Counted from the stretch's first letter, positions 6,422-13,585 are shown. The stretch: DNA of 14,012 nucleotides from a bacterium (GCA_023267475.1 JAHFND010000011.1:1-14012); one strand, 5' to 3'. The notes: generated by a model from the letters alone, not told the origin. Translations and numbers: made by a program.

Positions 6422-6446
6422 CGCAACCAACGGTTGCGGTTTCTTT
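6422..6446. terminator. Terminator behind trxB
   Basis: CGCAACC (6422-6428) pairs with GGTTGCG (6432-6438) around an AAC loop. The - strand continues with TTTTCTTTTATC, ending trxB ten bases after its stop. The + strand side also has a T-rich tail. The stem core matches that of the pth terminator (13585-13621). Confidence 0.85.
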
Positions 6447-6447
6447 A

Positions 6448-7368
6448 TTATGCGTGGATGTGGAGATAAATATCTTCTAGGGCGCGGACGGCGTCACCGG
6501 CTGCAATATTGTTTTGATGATAGAGCACGTCTGTACAATCTCCAGCTGCCCAAATACCTTTCACTGATGTTTCTTGTGTTCGTGGATCTATGATTATATT
6601 TTTTGTCTCGTTTAATTTCACAATGTTTTTTGCAAATTCTGTTGCAGGGATTTGGCCGATTTCTACGAATACTGCAGAGACAGGCAGAGTCACATCTTGT
6701 CCGTCTTTTGTATAAGTAATTGATTCTACAAAAACACTTCCTTTTATCTCTTTTGGAATCGCACCCACAACTAGATTAAAGTTTTGTTTTGTTTTTAGTT
6801 TTTCTATTGTTATTGCATCAGCTCGCGGCTCACTTCTTGAAAGTAATGTCACTGTTTTACAATAGGCGAGTAGTTGGGCTGCTGATTCAAATCCAGCATT
6901 TCCTCCACCAACCACAACTACATCCATTCCAGAGAAAAGTGGTCCATCACATGAAGCACAATATGTAATGCCTTTATTTTCGAATTCTACAGCCCCCTTA
7001 ACGTCTAATTTTCTGCGTGATGAGCCAGTAGTGATAAGAATGGTCTTTCCGTTATGTGTAGTATTATTTTCAAGTGTTACCGTAAAATTACCTTCCTCAC
7101 CAGAAATATCTGTAACACCTTGTCCTTCAGAGATTGTTAAAATATCTCCTTTATATTCCGTTACATGATTTTTTAGTGATTCTGCGAGTTTTGCGCCACT
7201 AATGTGAGGAGTTCCAATCCAGTTTTGAACATCATCTGACACGATAGATTGTCCGCCCCATTCTTTTACGATGAGAAGAGTTTTAAGTTGTTTACGGGCT
7301 GCATACACTGCTGCAGCGCTTCCTGCTGGCCCACCACCGATAATAATTAAGTCGAAAAGATTTTGCAT
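6448..7368 (-). CDS. trxB: Thioredoxin reductase / AhpF-like flavoprotein
   Basis: A 306-residue FAD/NAD(P)H-dependent disulfide reductase that would pass electrons to a thioredoxin or a similar small redox protein. FAD motif GGGPAG is at 11-16, the redox pair C137-A-S-C140 sits in YCASCDGPLF, an NAD(P)H motif VVGGGNAGFESA follows, and the FAD-binding C-terminal motif AAGDCTD is present. CDGPLF and GGGNAGFES look more like the reductase domain of AhpF than classical TrxB (CDGFFY, GGGDSA), but the AhpF N-terminal domain is absent. The frame is open upstream to 7509. The start at 7368 is preferred because the FAD fold begins there and a TATACT box ends eight bases upstream. The upstream extension would cross the ftsZ terminator. 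The last codons are GC-rich compared with the rest of the gene. Confidence 0.92.
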   Translation of the reverse strand: MQNLFDLIIIGGGPAGSAAAVYAARKQLKTLLIVKEWGGQSIVSDDVQNWIGTPHISGAKLAESLKNHVTEYKGDILTISEGQGVTDISGEEGNFTVTLENNTTHNGKTILITTGSSRRKLDVKGAVEFENKGITYCASCDGPLFSGMDVVVVGGGNAGFESAAQLLAYCKTVTLLSRSEPRADAITIEKLKTKQNFNLVVGAIPKEIKGSVFVESITYTKDGQDVTLPVSAVFVEIGQIPATEFAKNIVKLNETKNIIIDPRTQETSVKGIWAAGDCTDVLYHQNNIAAGDAVRALEDIYLHIHA

Positions 7369-7376
7369 AGAAGTAA

Positions 7377-7385
7377 AGTATAACA
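7377..7385 (-). promoter_or_regulatory. Extended -10 promoter of trxB
   Basis: TGTTATACT on the - strand (7385-7377) is an extended -10 box eight bases before the trxB ATG, predicting a leaderless or nearly leaderless mRNA. A -35 is not evident; its place is occupied by the ftsZ terminator stem. Confidence 0.6.
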
Positions 7386-7392
7386 CGATAAG

Positions 7393-7417
7393 AAAACGAC
7401 CCCGAAGGGGTCGTTTT
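7393..7417. terminator. Terminator of ftsZ
   Basis: AAAACGACCCC (7393-7403) pairs with GGGGTCGTTTT (7407-7417) around GAA. On the - strand a T run follows. It lies about 135 bases after the ftsZ stop and just upstream of the trxB promoter. Confidence 0.85.
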
Positions 7418-7480
7418 TCAAACTTCTGAATTTGTTTTAGATTATTCCAGATACTAGAAGCATAGAATTTTTTGGAGAGA

Positions 7481-7500
7481 TATGTACAAATTAGTACATA
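7481..7500. repeat. Near-palindrome, copy 1 of a shared 16-mer
   Basis: TATGTAC and GTACATA (7 bp each) flank AAATTA. The inner 16 bases (7483-7498) recur exactly, inverted, at 10145-10160 upstream of ftsA. This copy lies in the ftsZ 3' untranslated region, so the two copies bracket the ftsA-ftsZ pair. Confidence 0.6.
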
Positions 7501-7551
7501 GACCGACAAAAAATTCGTAGCGACAACGTAGATGGGATAATATAAAGCAAA

Positions 7552-8799
7552 TTACTTTTTTCGGCGCAGGAAAGGTGGCAATGCTTCCCATTCATCATCC
7601 TCTTCATCATCATCAAACTTGAATACTGTTTTCTTTGCTGGAGCTTTTTCTTTTTTTACTTCAACGTCATTTTTTTCCTCTGCTATTTCATGGTCTATAC
7701 GCTTCTCTTCCTTTCTTTCTTCTATAGCTTCACGTACTGTCTCACTTTTTCTAACATGAGTATCTACTACTGTTCCCATCTCAATATCATTCTTTGCCTC
7801 ACTTAATACTTGAGCAGATGGTTTACCAACTCTTGTAGAGAATCCAGTAGGGAATCCAGTAGCAATTACCGTTACTTTCACTTCATCTTTCTTTAATGTC
7901 GGATCATTTGCAATACCAAAAATAACTTTCGCATCCTTATCTACTGATTCAGTAATAATCTTTGCTGCTTCTTGAACCTCTAGCATTCCTAGATCTTCTG
8001 ATCCATAAATCGCAAACAATACTCCCTTTGCTCCATGAATAGAAACATCAAGTAGGGGAGAATTGATTGCAGCTGAAGCTGCCTCACGTGCACGATTCTC
8101 TCCGATGCCACGTCCTACACCCATAAGTGCTGTACCTGAATCCTTAAGAGTCTTCTTAATGTCAGCGAAGTCCATGTTAATAGTTCCAGGAGTACGAATA
8201 ATATCTGCGATTCCTTCTACGGCCTGCTTTAGTACTTCGTCACACATTTCAAAAGCTTGTTTTACAGAAGTATTTTTATCAATAATAGAAAGTAGGCGAT
8301 CGTTTGGAATCACAATGAGAGCATCCACCTCTTTTTCAAGCTCTTCAAGTCCTCGTTCTGCTAATTTCATGCGTTGTGCACCTTCGAAGAAGAAAGGTTT
8401 TGTAACAACGGCAACAGTAAGTATTCCTTCGTTCTTTGCAATTGATGCAACTACTGGCGCAGCACCAGTACCAGTACCACCACCCATTCCACCAGCGATA
8501 AAAATCATGTCAGCACCTTTGATTACATCTTGAACTTCTTCACGAGTTTCTTCTACACTACGTTTTCCAATTTCTGGATCCATTCCCGCACCTAGACCTT
8601 TTGTTAAATTTTTTCCGATGTGAATTTTTTTCTCAGCAAGTGAATGATGTAAGTCTTGTGTATCAGTATTCATCGCGATGAATTCAACTCCTTGAAGTTT
8701 TGAGTTGATCATATGATTTAACGCACCTTTACCAGATCCTCCGATACCAATGACTTTGATACGAGCGAAGCTTTCAATTTCTGGGTTTACTTTTGCCAT
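7552..8799 (-). CDS. ftsZ: Cell division GTPase FtsZ
   Basis: FtsZ is the tubulin-like GTPase that assembles the division ring on the inner face of the membrane. The 415-residue product has the tubulin signature GGGTGTG at 106-112, the T7 loop NMDFAD at 208-213 with both catalytic Asp residues (D210, D213), and KPFFFEG at 134-140. An acidic/lysine-rich linker (about 340-395) leads to the conserved C-terminal peptide WEALPPFLRRKK, which matches the FtsA-binding tail. One oddity is the first glycine loop, GIGGSGKGALNHM (18-30), which lacks the Asn usually found in GGGGxNA. ftsA lies directly upstream, but ftsZ has its own promoter and no Shine-Dalgarno. Confidence 0.98.
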   Translation of the reverse strand: MAKVNPEIESFARIKVIGIGGSGKGALNHMINSKLQGVEFIAMNTDTQDLHHSLAEKKIHIGKNLTKGLGAGMDPEIGKRSVEETREEVQDVIKGADMIFIAGGMGGGTGTGAAPVVASIAKNEGILTVAVVTKPFFFEGAQRMKLAERGLEELEKEVDALIVIPNDRLLSIIDKNTSVKQAFEMCDEVLKQAVEGIADIIRTPGTINMDFADIKKTLKDSGTALMGVGRGIGENRAREAASAAINSPLLDVSIHGAKGVLFAIYGSEDLGMLEVQEAAKIITESVDKDAKVIFGIANDPTLKKDEVKVTVIATGFPTGFSTRVGKPSAQVLSEAKNDIEMGTVVDTHVRKSETVREAIEERKEEKRIDHEIAEEKNDVEVKKEKAPAKKTVFKFDDDEEDDEWEALPPFLRRKK

Positions 8800-8837
8800 G
8801 GGTTTAGTATTAATTATCTTACTGTTTGTATATAATA

Positions 8838-8866
8838 ACTATACCAACTTGAAAGCTACTTTGCAA
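8838..8866 (-). promoter_or_regulatory. Promoter of ftsZ
   Basis: TTGCAA (8861-8866) and TATAGT (8838-8843) are 17 bases apart on the - strand, giving a leader of about 30 nt. The -35 lies inside a 10-bp palindrome CTTTGCAAAG, and AAAGCTAC occurs twice across it on the + strand. A second TTGACA (- strand, near 8887-8892) is a weaker alternative. Confidence 0.65.
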
Positions 8867-8892
8867 AGCTACCTTTTTAGGCCTTATTTGTC

Positions 8893-8914
8893 AAAAAACC
8901 CTTATAAATTAAGG
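8893..8914 (-). terminator. Short terminator overlapping the ftsA stop
   Basis: CCTTA/TAAGG (8900-8904 with 8910-8914) forms a 5-bp stem that includes the ftsA stop codon and is followed by G and six T on the - strand. The stem is weak, so termination is probably partial and some ftsA transcripts may continue into ftsZ. Confidence 0.45.
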
Positions 8915-10078
8915 CAAAAACTGAGTAATCACCTTCTTGACACGAGTAAAAATTGATGTCAGAAGCTCTTTTAAAACATCATTTTCAGTGTCACGTGGTG
9001 CGAGGAACGTAAGACCATATACACGAGCCCATCCTGTATCGCGAAGGGTATCATTTGTTAATCTAACAAGTTCATTTGATGTGATCTTAATTGGAAGTTT
9101 TAATTCTGAACGGAAAATATATTCAAGACGCGGAACTACAGATGATGAACCACACACGACAACTCCAGCTGGTAATAATTCACGACGATGAATACGATCT
9201 AATTCTTTATTTATTTTTACACACATGTCTTCGAGGCGTGCTTCTATGATTTCTTCTACACGACGAGTTACAGAGACTATTTTATTTCTTCCACATTTAA
9301 TATCTTCTGCTTCCTCGAGTGTTACTTTTAATCCAATCGCTAAATCTTTTGTAATATCATCTCCTCCGACTGGTATTGTAGAAACAAGTAGAGGGATATT
9401 ATTTTCGTAAACAAGTAATGACGTAACACCAGCTCCGATATTTATAAGGGCGACACCTGCTACTTTCTGTTTCTTTGTTAAAAGGGGAATGCTTTCTGCT
9501 ACTGGTCCGGCCACTATATCAGTCACACGTATCGCACCTTTATCTAATACTTTCTTTAGAACATTCATGCATTGAAGTGGGTAAGTTATGAAAAGAGTTT
9601 TTACTTCAAGCTTGTTTCCACGTACTCCTATGATGTCACCTTGTATATCATTTCCATCCAATTTATATTTCATTGGTATAGTGTGTACCACTGCTTTATT
9701 TCTTATATCTGGAACACCTCTGTTAGCATCTTTTATAGCGTTATCAATATCTAAATCTGTTACAGATGCATCTCCACGAGAGACTTGAGCGTGACCATTT
9801 GAATGATGAGATGTAAGACCAACAGCCCCGAGTGACACAAGTGTATGAAGTGTAGAGTGTCCTGACTCTTCTTCGAGAGTAGTTATAGCATCCACAATCG
9901 CATCAGTTACTTCTTCAGAGTCTGTTATATTTCCTCGATCTACTCCGTCTAGTATTTTTTTATACGTAGCGATTACGACAGGAAACTTTTCATCTTCTTG
10001 ATATATCGCACCCAAAGCACGCAGAGTTGTACTCCCTATGTCTACCCCCACTATCATGTCATTATTGTTACGTGCCAC
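8909..10078 (-). CDS. ftsA: Cell division protein FtsA
   Basis: FtsA is the actin-like ATPase that tethers FtsZ filaments to the membrane. The protein has an N-terminal phosphate loop VGVDIGSTTLRALG, an SHS2/1C subdomain (about 85-165), the second phosphate region INIGAGVTSLLV and GGDDITKDLAIGLKVTLEEAEDIK, then VVCGSSSVVPRLEYIF. The C-terminal LLTSIFTRVKKVITQFLP looks like the amphipathic membrane-targeting helix. I start it at GTG 10078 (MARNNNDMIVGVDIG, 389 aa), because homologs begin a few residues before the VGIDIG motif. ATG 10057 is an alternative. The frame stays open to TTG 10201, overlapping the ybeY stop, which would add up to 41 residues with a duplicated CEH motif. Confidence 0.95.
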   Translation of the reverse strand: MARNNNDMIVGVDIGSTTLRALGAIYQEDEKFPVVIATYKKILDGVDRGNITDSEEVTDAIVDAITTLEEESGHSTLHTLVSLGAVGLTSHHSNGHAQVSRGDASVTDLDIDNAIKDANRGVPDIRNKAVVHTIPMKYKLDGNDIQGDIIGVRGNKLEVKTLFITYPLQCMNVLKKVLDKGAIRVTDIVAGPVAESIPLLTKKQKVAGVALINIGAGVTSLLVYENNIPLLVSTIPVGGDDITKDLAIGLKVTLEEAEDIKCGRNKIVSVTRRVEEIIEARLEDMCVKINKELDRIHRRELLPAGVVVCGSSSVVPRLEYIFRSELKLPIKITSNELVRLTNDTLRDTGWARVYGLTFLAPRDTENDVLKELLTSIFTRVKKVITQFLP

Positions 10079-10094
10079 TTTAAAATGTTTTAAA
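10079..10094. repeat. 7-bp inverted repeat at the ftsA start
   Basis: TTTAAAA-TG-TTTTAAA is a perfect 7-bp inverted repeat touching the proposed GTG start of ftsA. It could be an operator or just AT-rich sequence. If the longer N-terminus of FtsA is real, it lies within the coding region. Confidence 0.4.
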
Positions 10095-10127
10095 TTTACA
10101 TAGTTGGCGAATTTCTTTGTCATCTTC

Positions 10128-10177
10128 GTGTGTTCGCACTTCACTGTACTAATTTGTACACCTCCGTGCTCACACAC
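10128..10177 (-). other. Structured RNA element between ybeY and ftsA
   Basis: On the - strand, GTGTGT-GA-GCAC (10177-10166) pairs with GTGC-GA-ACACAC (10139-10128). That gives 10 canonical pairs around a tandem G-A/G-A mismatch, a motif that stacks stably in RNA. An internal loop (GGAGG against GTGAA) follows, then a TGTAC/GTACA hairpin (10145-10160). GGAGG, a perfect ribosome-binding core, is thus held inside the structure, upstream of ftsA in the ybeY-ftsA transcript. It could control ftsA translation. The same bases stay open as an in-frame N-terminal extension of ftsA. Confidence 0.5.
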
Positions 10178-10193
10178 TTTGATTCCTCGAACT

Positions 10194-10592
10194 TCATCCA
10201 ACTCTGTAAAATTTACTTAAGTACTCATCTTCTTCATTATCCATTGTACTACCATGGTCGCGTCCTTTCAAATGTAGACAACCATGAATTACTAGCAGAT
10301 GAAGGAATTTGGAATAAGACATATCAAAATTTTTCGCGTCACGTCGTGCAGTAGATAGAGAAATATAAATTTCACCTTCATCTTTTGAAAGTGGGAAAGA
10401 TAAAATATTGGTTGGATAATCTTTATCGCGGTATGTTTTATTTTTTAAACGGGATTCTAGAGGAGAGCAAAAGATTATAGAGAGATTATAATTTTTACCT
10501 AGTATTTTCTCCTTAATAGGCAAAAATGGCACGACAGGTATCGGGCCATTTTTTCTTGCTAATGTGAGATTGTGTAACTCACGTAGTGACAT
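10194..10592 (-). CDS. ybeY: Endoribonuclease YbeY (16S rRNA maturation)
   Basis: YbeY is a zinc-dependent single-strand endoribonuclease needed for 16S rRNA 3' end processing and ribosome quality control. The 132-residue protein carries the diagnostic metal motif HGCLHLKGRDH (103-113; H103, H107, H113 as ligands) and the upstream PTNILSFPL strand, where most homologs have TDVLSFP. The C-terminal EDEYLSKFYRVG fits the family. It starts two bases after the rpsU stop, so the two are co-transcribed and probably translationally coupled. Length is slightly under the usual 150. The stop overlaps an in-frame TTG of a longer ftsA reading frame. Confidence 0.95.
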   Translation of the reverse strand: MSLRELHNLTLARKNGPIPVVPFLPIKEKILGKNYNLSIIFCSPLESRLKNKTYRDKDYPTNILSFPLSKDEGEIYISLSTARRDAKNFDMSYSKFLHLLVIHGCLHLKGRDHGSTMDNEEDEYLSKFYRVG

Positions 10593-10594
10593 AA

Positions 10595-10843
10595 TTATCT
10601 TCGTCCTTTTTTACGTTCGATTACTTTACCCATTCTCTTGTCATGTTCGTACTTTGCAAGTGAAGCTAGTTTTTTTAGCTTTGCTTTCTTAGTTTTAAGA
10701 TCTGAAAGTGGACGGTCGTTATAACGAATAGAACGAACTCGAGGAAGTACTCCTGATTCTTGTACTCGCTTTTGAAAACGACGAACAAGTGAAAGGGCGT
10801 TCTCATTTGCGTTCTTTTTTACTTCTACGTTTGTATTTGACAT
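10595..10843 (-). CDS. rpsU: Small ribosomal subunit protein bS21
   Basis: bS21 sits on the small subunit near the 16S 3' end and takes part in initiation. The 82-residue product is short and strongly basic. It has the family core VEVKKNANENALSLVRRF, then QESGVLPRVRSIRYNDRP and a Lys/Arg-rich tail. ATG at 10843 is chosen over an in-frame start at 10864, because the upstream version would place the -10 box inside the gene. Promoter TTGCTT-17-TAGAAT ends 11 bases upstream, leaving a leader of only about 5 nt and no Shine-Dalgarno. It leads the rpsU-ybeY operon, possibly with ftsA. Confidence 0.93.
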   Translation of the reverse strand: MSNTNVEVKKNANENALSLVRRFQKRVQESGVLPRVRSIRYNDRPLSDLKTKKAKLKKLASLAKYEHDKRMGKVIERKKGRR

Positions 10844-10854
10844 ATGTAGGCACA

Positions 10855-10883
10855 ATTCTAACATGAAAATTAGTCCAAAGCAA
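10855..10883 (-). promoter_or_regulatory. Promoter of rpsU-ybeY
   Basis: TTGCTT (10878-10883) and TAGAAT (10855-10860) are 17 bases apart, with TG one base before the -10. The promoter lies in the 53-base gap between hisS and rpsU. Confidence 0.6.
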
Positions 10884-10896
10884 GAACTACATTTCG

Positions 10897-12219
10897 TTAT
10901 TTCAAGTGCTTAATGTAGTCAGAAAGTGCATCAATCTTCACTGTGTCTTGTGAGTGAGTACTCATGTTACGTACTATGACAGTATTATCCATAGCTTCTT
11001 TTTGTCCGAAGATTACACAGAAAGGGATTTCCATTTTTTCAGCTTGAGCAAGCTGAGCACCTAGTGAATCCTTTGAAAGGGATTGATGTACTGGAATACG
11101 GGCTTTACGAAGTATTTCCATTACGCAAAGACTCTTTAATTTTGCTTCGAATCCAAGTTGGATGAAGTAAACCTTCGGAGGTTTCATTATTCTCGGCATT
11201 AAGTTTTTACATTCTGGGAACATCATTATGCGTTCCATACTTAATCCAGAACCAACAGCAGGGACATCTTTTTTACTGCCCATCATTTTCGCAAGGTTAT
11301 CATAACGTCCACCACCTGTGATTGTTATTTCTTTTTCTTTTCCGTTTTCATCTGTGTCTACTTTTATCACCTCAAATACAGTGCGTGTGTAATAACTCTG
11401 TCCACGAACTAGAGAATTGTTTACGCGATAGGGGATAGCCATTTCTTCTAAGTACTGAAGCACTTCCTTAAAATGATGACGAGCGTCATTTGAAAGGAAA
11501 GAAAGTGATGAAGGAGCATTTTCTTTAAATGGTTGGCATTGTTCTTGTTTACAATCAAGTAATCGAAGAGGGTTTGTTTTAATTCTTTCATGACAATCCT
11601 TACAAAGACCATCTAGATGTTTCTTATAGTAATTAACTAGTTCTTTTATAAATGCAGGACGTGTTTCCTTGTCTCCCATTGAGTTAATATCAATAATCAA
11701 ATCTTTGAATCCATATTCCTCAAGAATAGTAGTGAGAGTACGAATGATGAGAGCATCAGCTATTGATTTTGTCGTGCCTAATATTTCTAGGTTAAATTGT
11801 CTGAATTGTCGCCAACGTCCACGCTGAGGTTTATCATGACGAAATGTTTGGCCATAAGAATAAAGCATTACAGGTTGTGCTAAATTCTGCATTCCGTGCT
11901 CTAGGTATGCGCGCATTACTCCTGCAGTGTATTCTGGACGCATCGCTAAGTGATCTCCACCTTTTGTGCGTAGTGTATACATTTCTTTATCTATTATGTC
12001 TGTACCTTCACCGATTGCAGATACGAAGACTTCTTCATGTTCTAGTATTGGAGTCTCTATTGGTTTGAATCCATAATAGATAGCAACTTCTTGTGCTTTT
12101 TCAAATAATCCTTGATGTGCGTAGTACTTATCATCAATTAAGTCTTCCATTCCTTTTAGTGACAAAGGGGTTTCCTTTTTTTCTACTTTCGCTATTTGTT
12201 TTTTTGCATCGTCGTTCAT
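10897..12219 (-). CDS. hisS: Histidyl-tRNA synthetase
   Basis: HisRS charges tRNA-His in the cytoplasm. The 440-residue class II synthetase shows motif 2 as YGQTFRHDKPQRGRWRQFRQF (122-142), the histidine-binding motif LVRGQSYYTRTVFE (270-283) with R272, ITGGGRYDN (299-308), and a motif 3 like GSGLSMERI (323-331). A C-terminal anticodon-binding domain is also present. The usual histidine motif is LVRGLDYYTRT, so the Leu-Asp pair is Gln-Ser here. The Cys cluster LCKDCHERIKTNPLRLLDC is found in many bacterial HisRS. It begins 29 bases after the lepB stop with no own promoter or Shine-Dalgarno evident, so it is probably expressed with lepB. Confidence 0.97.
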   Translation of the reverse strand: MNDDAKKQIAKVEKKETPLSLKGMEDLIDDKYYAHQGLFEKAQEVAIYYGFKPIETPILEHEEVFVSAIGEGTDIIDKEMYTLRTKGGDHLAMRPEYTAGVMRAYLEHGMQNLAQPVMLYSYGQTFRHDKPQRGRWRQFRQFNLEILGTTKSIADALIIRTLTTILEEYGFKDLIIDINSMGDKETRPAFIKELVNYYKKHLDGLCKDCHERIKTNPLRLLDCKQEQCQPFKENAPSSLSFLSNDARHHFKEVLQYLEEMAIPYRVNNSLVRGQSYYTRTVFEVIKVDTDENGKEKEITITGGGRYDNLAKMMGSKKDVPAVGSGLSMERIMMFPECKNLMPRIMKPPKVYFIQLGFEAKLKSLCVMEILRKARIPVHQSLSKDSLGAQLAQAEKMEIPFCVIFGQKEAMDNTVIVRNMSTHSQDTVKIDALSDYIKHLK

Positions 12220-12247
12220 AAAAGTTTAGCGGTTTTTTTAATTATTA

Positions 12248-12979
12248 TTACTTATTATACATGTAAGCACCAGGTTCGTAAGACATTACAGAAAATGGAT
12301 AAACTCTAAACAAAACTTGACCCTTAACATTTGTCGCGTCGAGTGGTCCCCAATCGCGACTATCAAAACTTTGTGCTCGATTATCTCCCATCATGAAATA
12401 ATGATGATCATCAAGAGTCACATCTCTATTTTTTTGTAAGTCTTTGTACATAACAAATGGCTCTTCCAAGACAAAACCTTTCGGATTTTCTTTGTTATAA
12501 ATAGTAGTAGCACCGTTGTTTATAACCACTCTTTCATTTGGTAATCCAATCACGCGCTTTATAAGATATTTTCCTTCGTAAGGATTATTATTATTTTCAA
12601 ATAGTTTAAATATCATTACGTCTCCTCTTTTTGGTGAATGGATTAAGTAAGAAAGTTTATCTACTAGTAGAAATTCTCTATTGTGGTAAGTGGGGAGCAT
12701 AGAGCCTCCGTCTACTATAAAAGGCTGTATTAGAAAGCTCTGTATTAGTTTTACGAGAATAACAATACCTAGTATCCAAGTAAGTAGAGATGAAGGGCGT
12801 TCATCTTGTTCTAAGATTTTTATTTTTACTAGAGCTTCACGCCAAACAGGAAATATTGATGCAAGTATTAGAGAGATTATAAGTACAGAGAGAGCACTAA
12901 AAATAAAGAGTGAGATAGAATTTTGTGTCGCATCGGATATTGCACTAGTTATAGTACCTGTGATGTAAGAGTTAATCAT
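12248..12979 (-). CDS. lepB: Signal peptidase I
   Basis: Signal peptidase I cleaves signal peptides of secreted proteins at the outer face of the membrane. The 243-residue protein has two hydrophobic segments (about 22-44 and 66-85), then the catalytic Ser93 in GGSMLP, Lys141 in KRVIGLPNE and box E GDNRAQSFDSRDWG (198-211). The first segment gives it one more transmembrane helix than many Gram-positive enzymes. ATG 12979 follows a good promoter whose -10 ends nine bases upstream, so the mRNA is leaderless or nearly so. It leads a two-gene unit with hisS and diverges from pth. Confidence 0.96.
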   Translation of the reverse strand: MINSYITGTITSAISDATQNSISLFIFSALSVLIISLILASIFPVWREALVKIKILEQDERPSSLLTWILGIVILVKLIQSFLIQPFIVDGGSMLPTYHNREFLLVDKLSYLIHSPKRGDVMIFKLFENNNNPYEGKYLIKRVIGLPNERVVINNGATTIYNKENPKGFVLEEPFVMYKDLQKNRDVTLDDHHYFMMGDNRAQSFDSRDWGPLDATNVKGQVLFRVYPFSVMSYEPGAYMYNK

Positions 12980-12988
12980 TTTGTAGTC

Positions 12989-13017
12989 AGTATATAGACT
13001 TGTTTCTAAGCGTGCAA
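12989..13017 (-). promoter_or_regulatory. Promoter of lepB-hisS
   Basis: TTGCAC (13012-13017) and TATACT (12989-12994) are exactly 17 bases apart on the - strand. The -10 ends nine bases before the lepB ATG. It is back to back with the pth promoter. Confidence 0.75.
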
Positions 13018-13037
13018 GATTTTGGAATAATCAATTA

Positions 13038-13046
13038 TGTTACAAT
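13038..13046 (+). promoter_or_regulatory. Extended -10 promoter of pth
   Basis: TGTTACAAT is an extended -10 whose end lies eight bases before ATG 13055. No good -35 is seen. This spacing also argues for 13055 as the true pth start, since an upstream ATG at 13037 would lie before the -10. Confidence 0.55.
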
Positions 13047-13054
13047 TACACTCA

Positions 13055-13585
13055 ATGATATATACACTAGTACCACTTGGTAATAAAGGAGATAAATATG
13101 CACACACTCGTCATAATGCTGCACGAGTTTTAGTTGATTTAATTAGAGATGATATAGAAATTTTACAAGGTGCAGAATTATTTGTTCCAGATACTTTTAT
13201 GAATGAATCAGGTAATGCTGTAGCAGAATATTTACGTTATCATGAAGGTAGAGAATTGATTGTTTTATATGATGATAAGGATTTGGCTTGTGAGACATTT
13301 AGAATTTCTCATGATAGGGGAGATGGAGGGCATAATGGATTAAAAAGTGTAATTGACAGTCTCGGAACCAAAGAATTTACTCGTATCCGTATTGGGATCG
13401 CGCCACATGATGTAGATGGTAAAGCAGTACTTCCTCCACATGGAGAGGACGTACAAGATTATGTACTTGGTAAATTACGCGAGGATGAAGAAGAATCTTT
13501 AAGAAAAATTTCTAAAGATGTTTTGGGTGCTATAAAAACAATAATAGAAGAGGGGTATCATAAAGCAATGGAGAGATACAATTAA
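13055..13585 (+). CDS. pth: Peptidyl-tRNA hydrolase, shortened
   Basis: Pth frees tRNAs from peptides dropped by stalled ribosomes. The 176-residue product keeps the key residues: N10 in LGNKG, H20 in TRHN (same number as E. coli), N50 in FMNESG (E. coli N68), D76 in DDKDL (E. coli D93) and N94 in GGHNGLKS (E. coli N114). Between H20 and the FMNESG motif it has about 18 residues fewer than E. coli Pth, so a loop or strand is trimmed while the active site stays. It is the only + strand protein gene here. It ends on the first base of a strong terminator shared with the converging S1 gene. Confidence 0.95.
   Translation: MIYTLVPLGNKGDKYAHTRHNAARVLVDLIRDDIEILQGAELFVPDTFMNESGNAVAEYLRYHEGRELIVLYDDKDLACETFRISHDRGDGGHNGLKSVIDSLGTKEFTRIRIGIAPHDVDGKAVLPPHGEDVQDYVLGKLREDEEESLRKISKDVLGAIKTIIEEGYHKAMERYN

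Noticed and set aside
7483..7498. Cyanobacterial-type LexA (SOS) box
   Set aside because: The half-sites resemble GTAC but the spacer is six bases, not the four of the RGTACNNNDGTWC consensus, and no SOS gene is adjacent.
7369..7509. 47-residue N-terminal extension of trxB
   Set aside because: The extension crosses the ftsZ terminator and the trxB -10 box. The FAD-binding fold begins right after the ATG at 7368.
8063..8533. 156-residue open frame on the + strand
   Set aside because: It lies entirely antisense to ftsZ, whose protein motifs are unmistakable; the composition is a shadow of the ftsZ codons.
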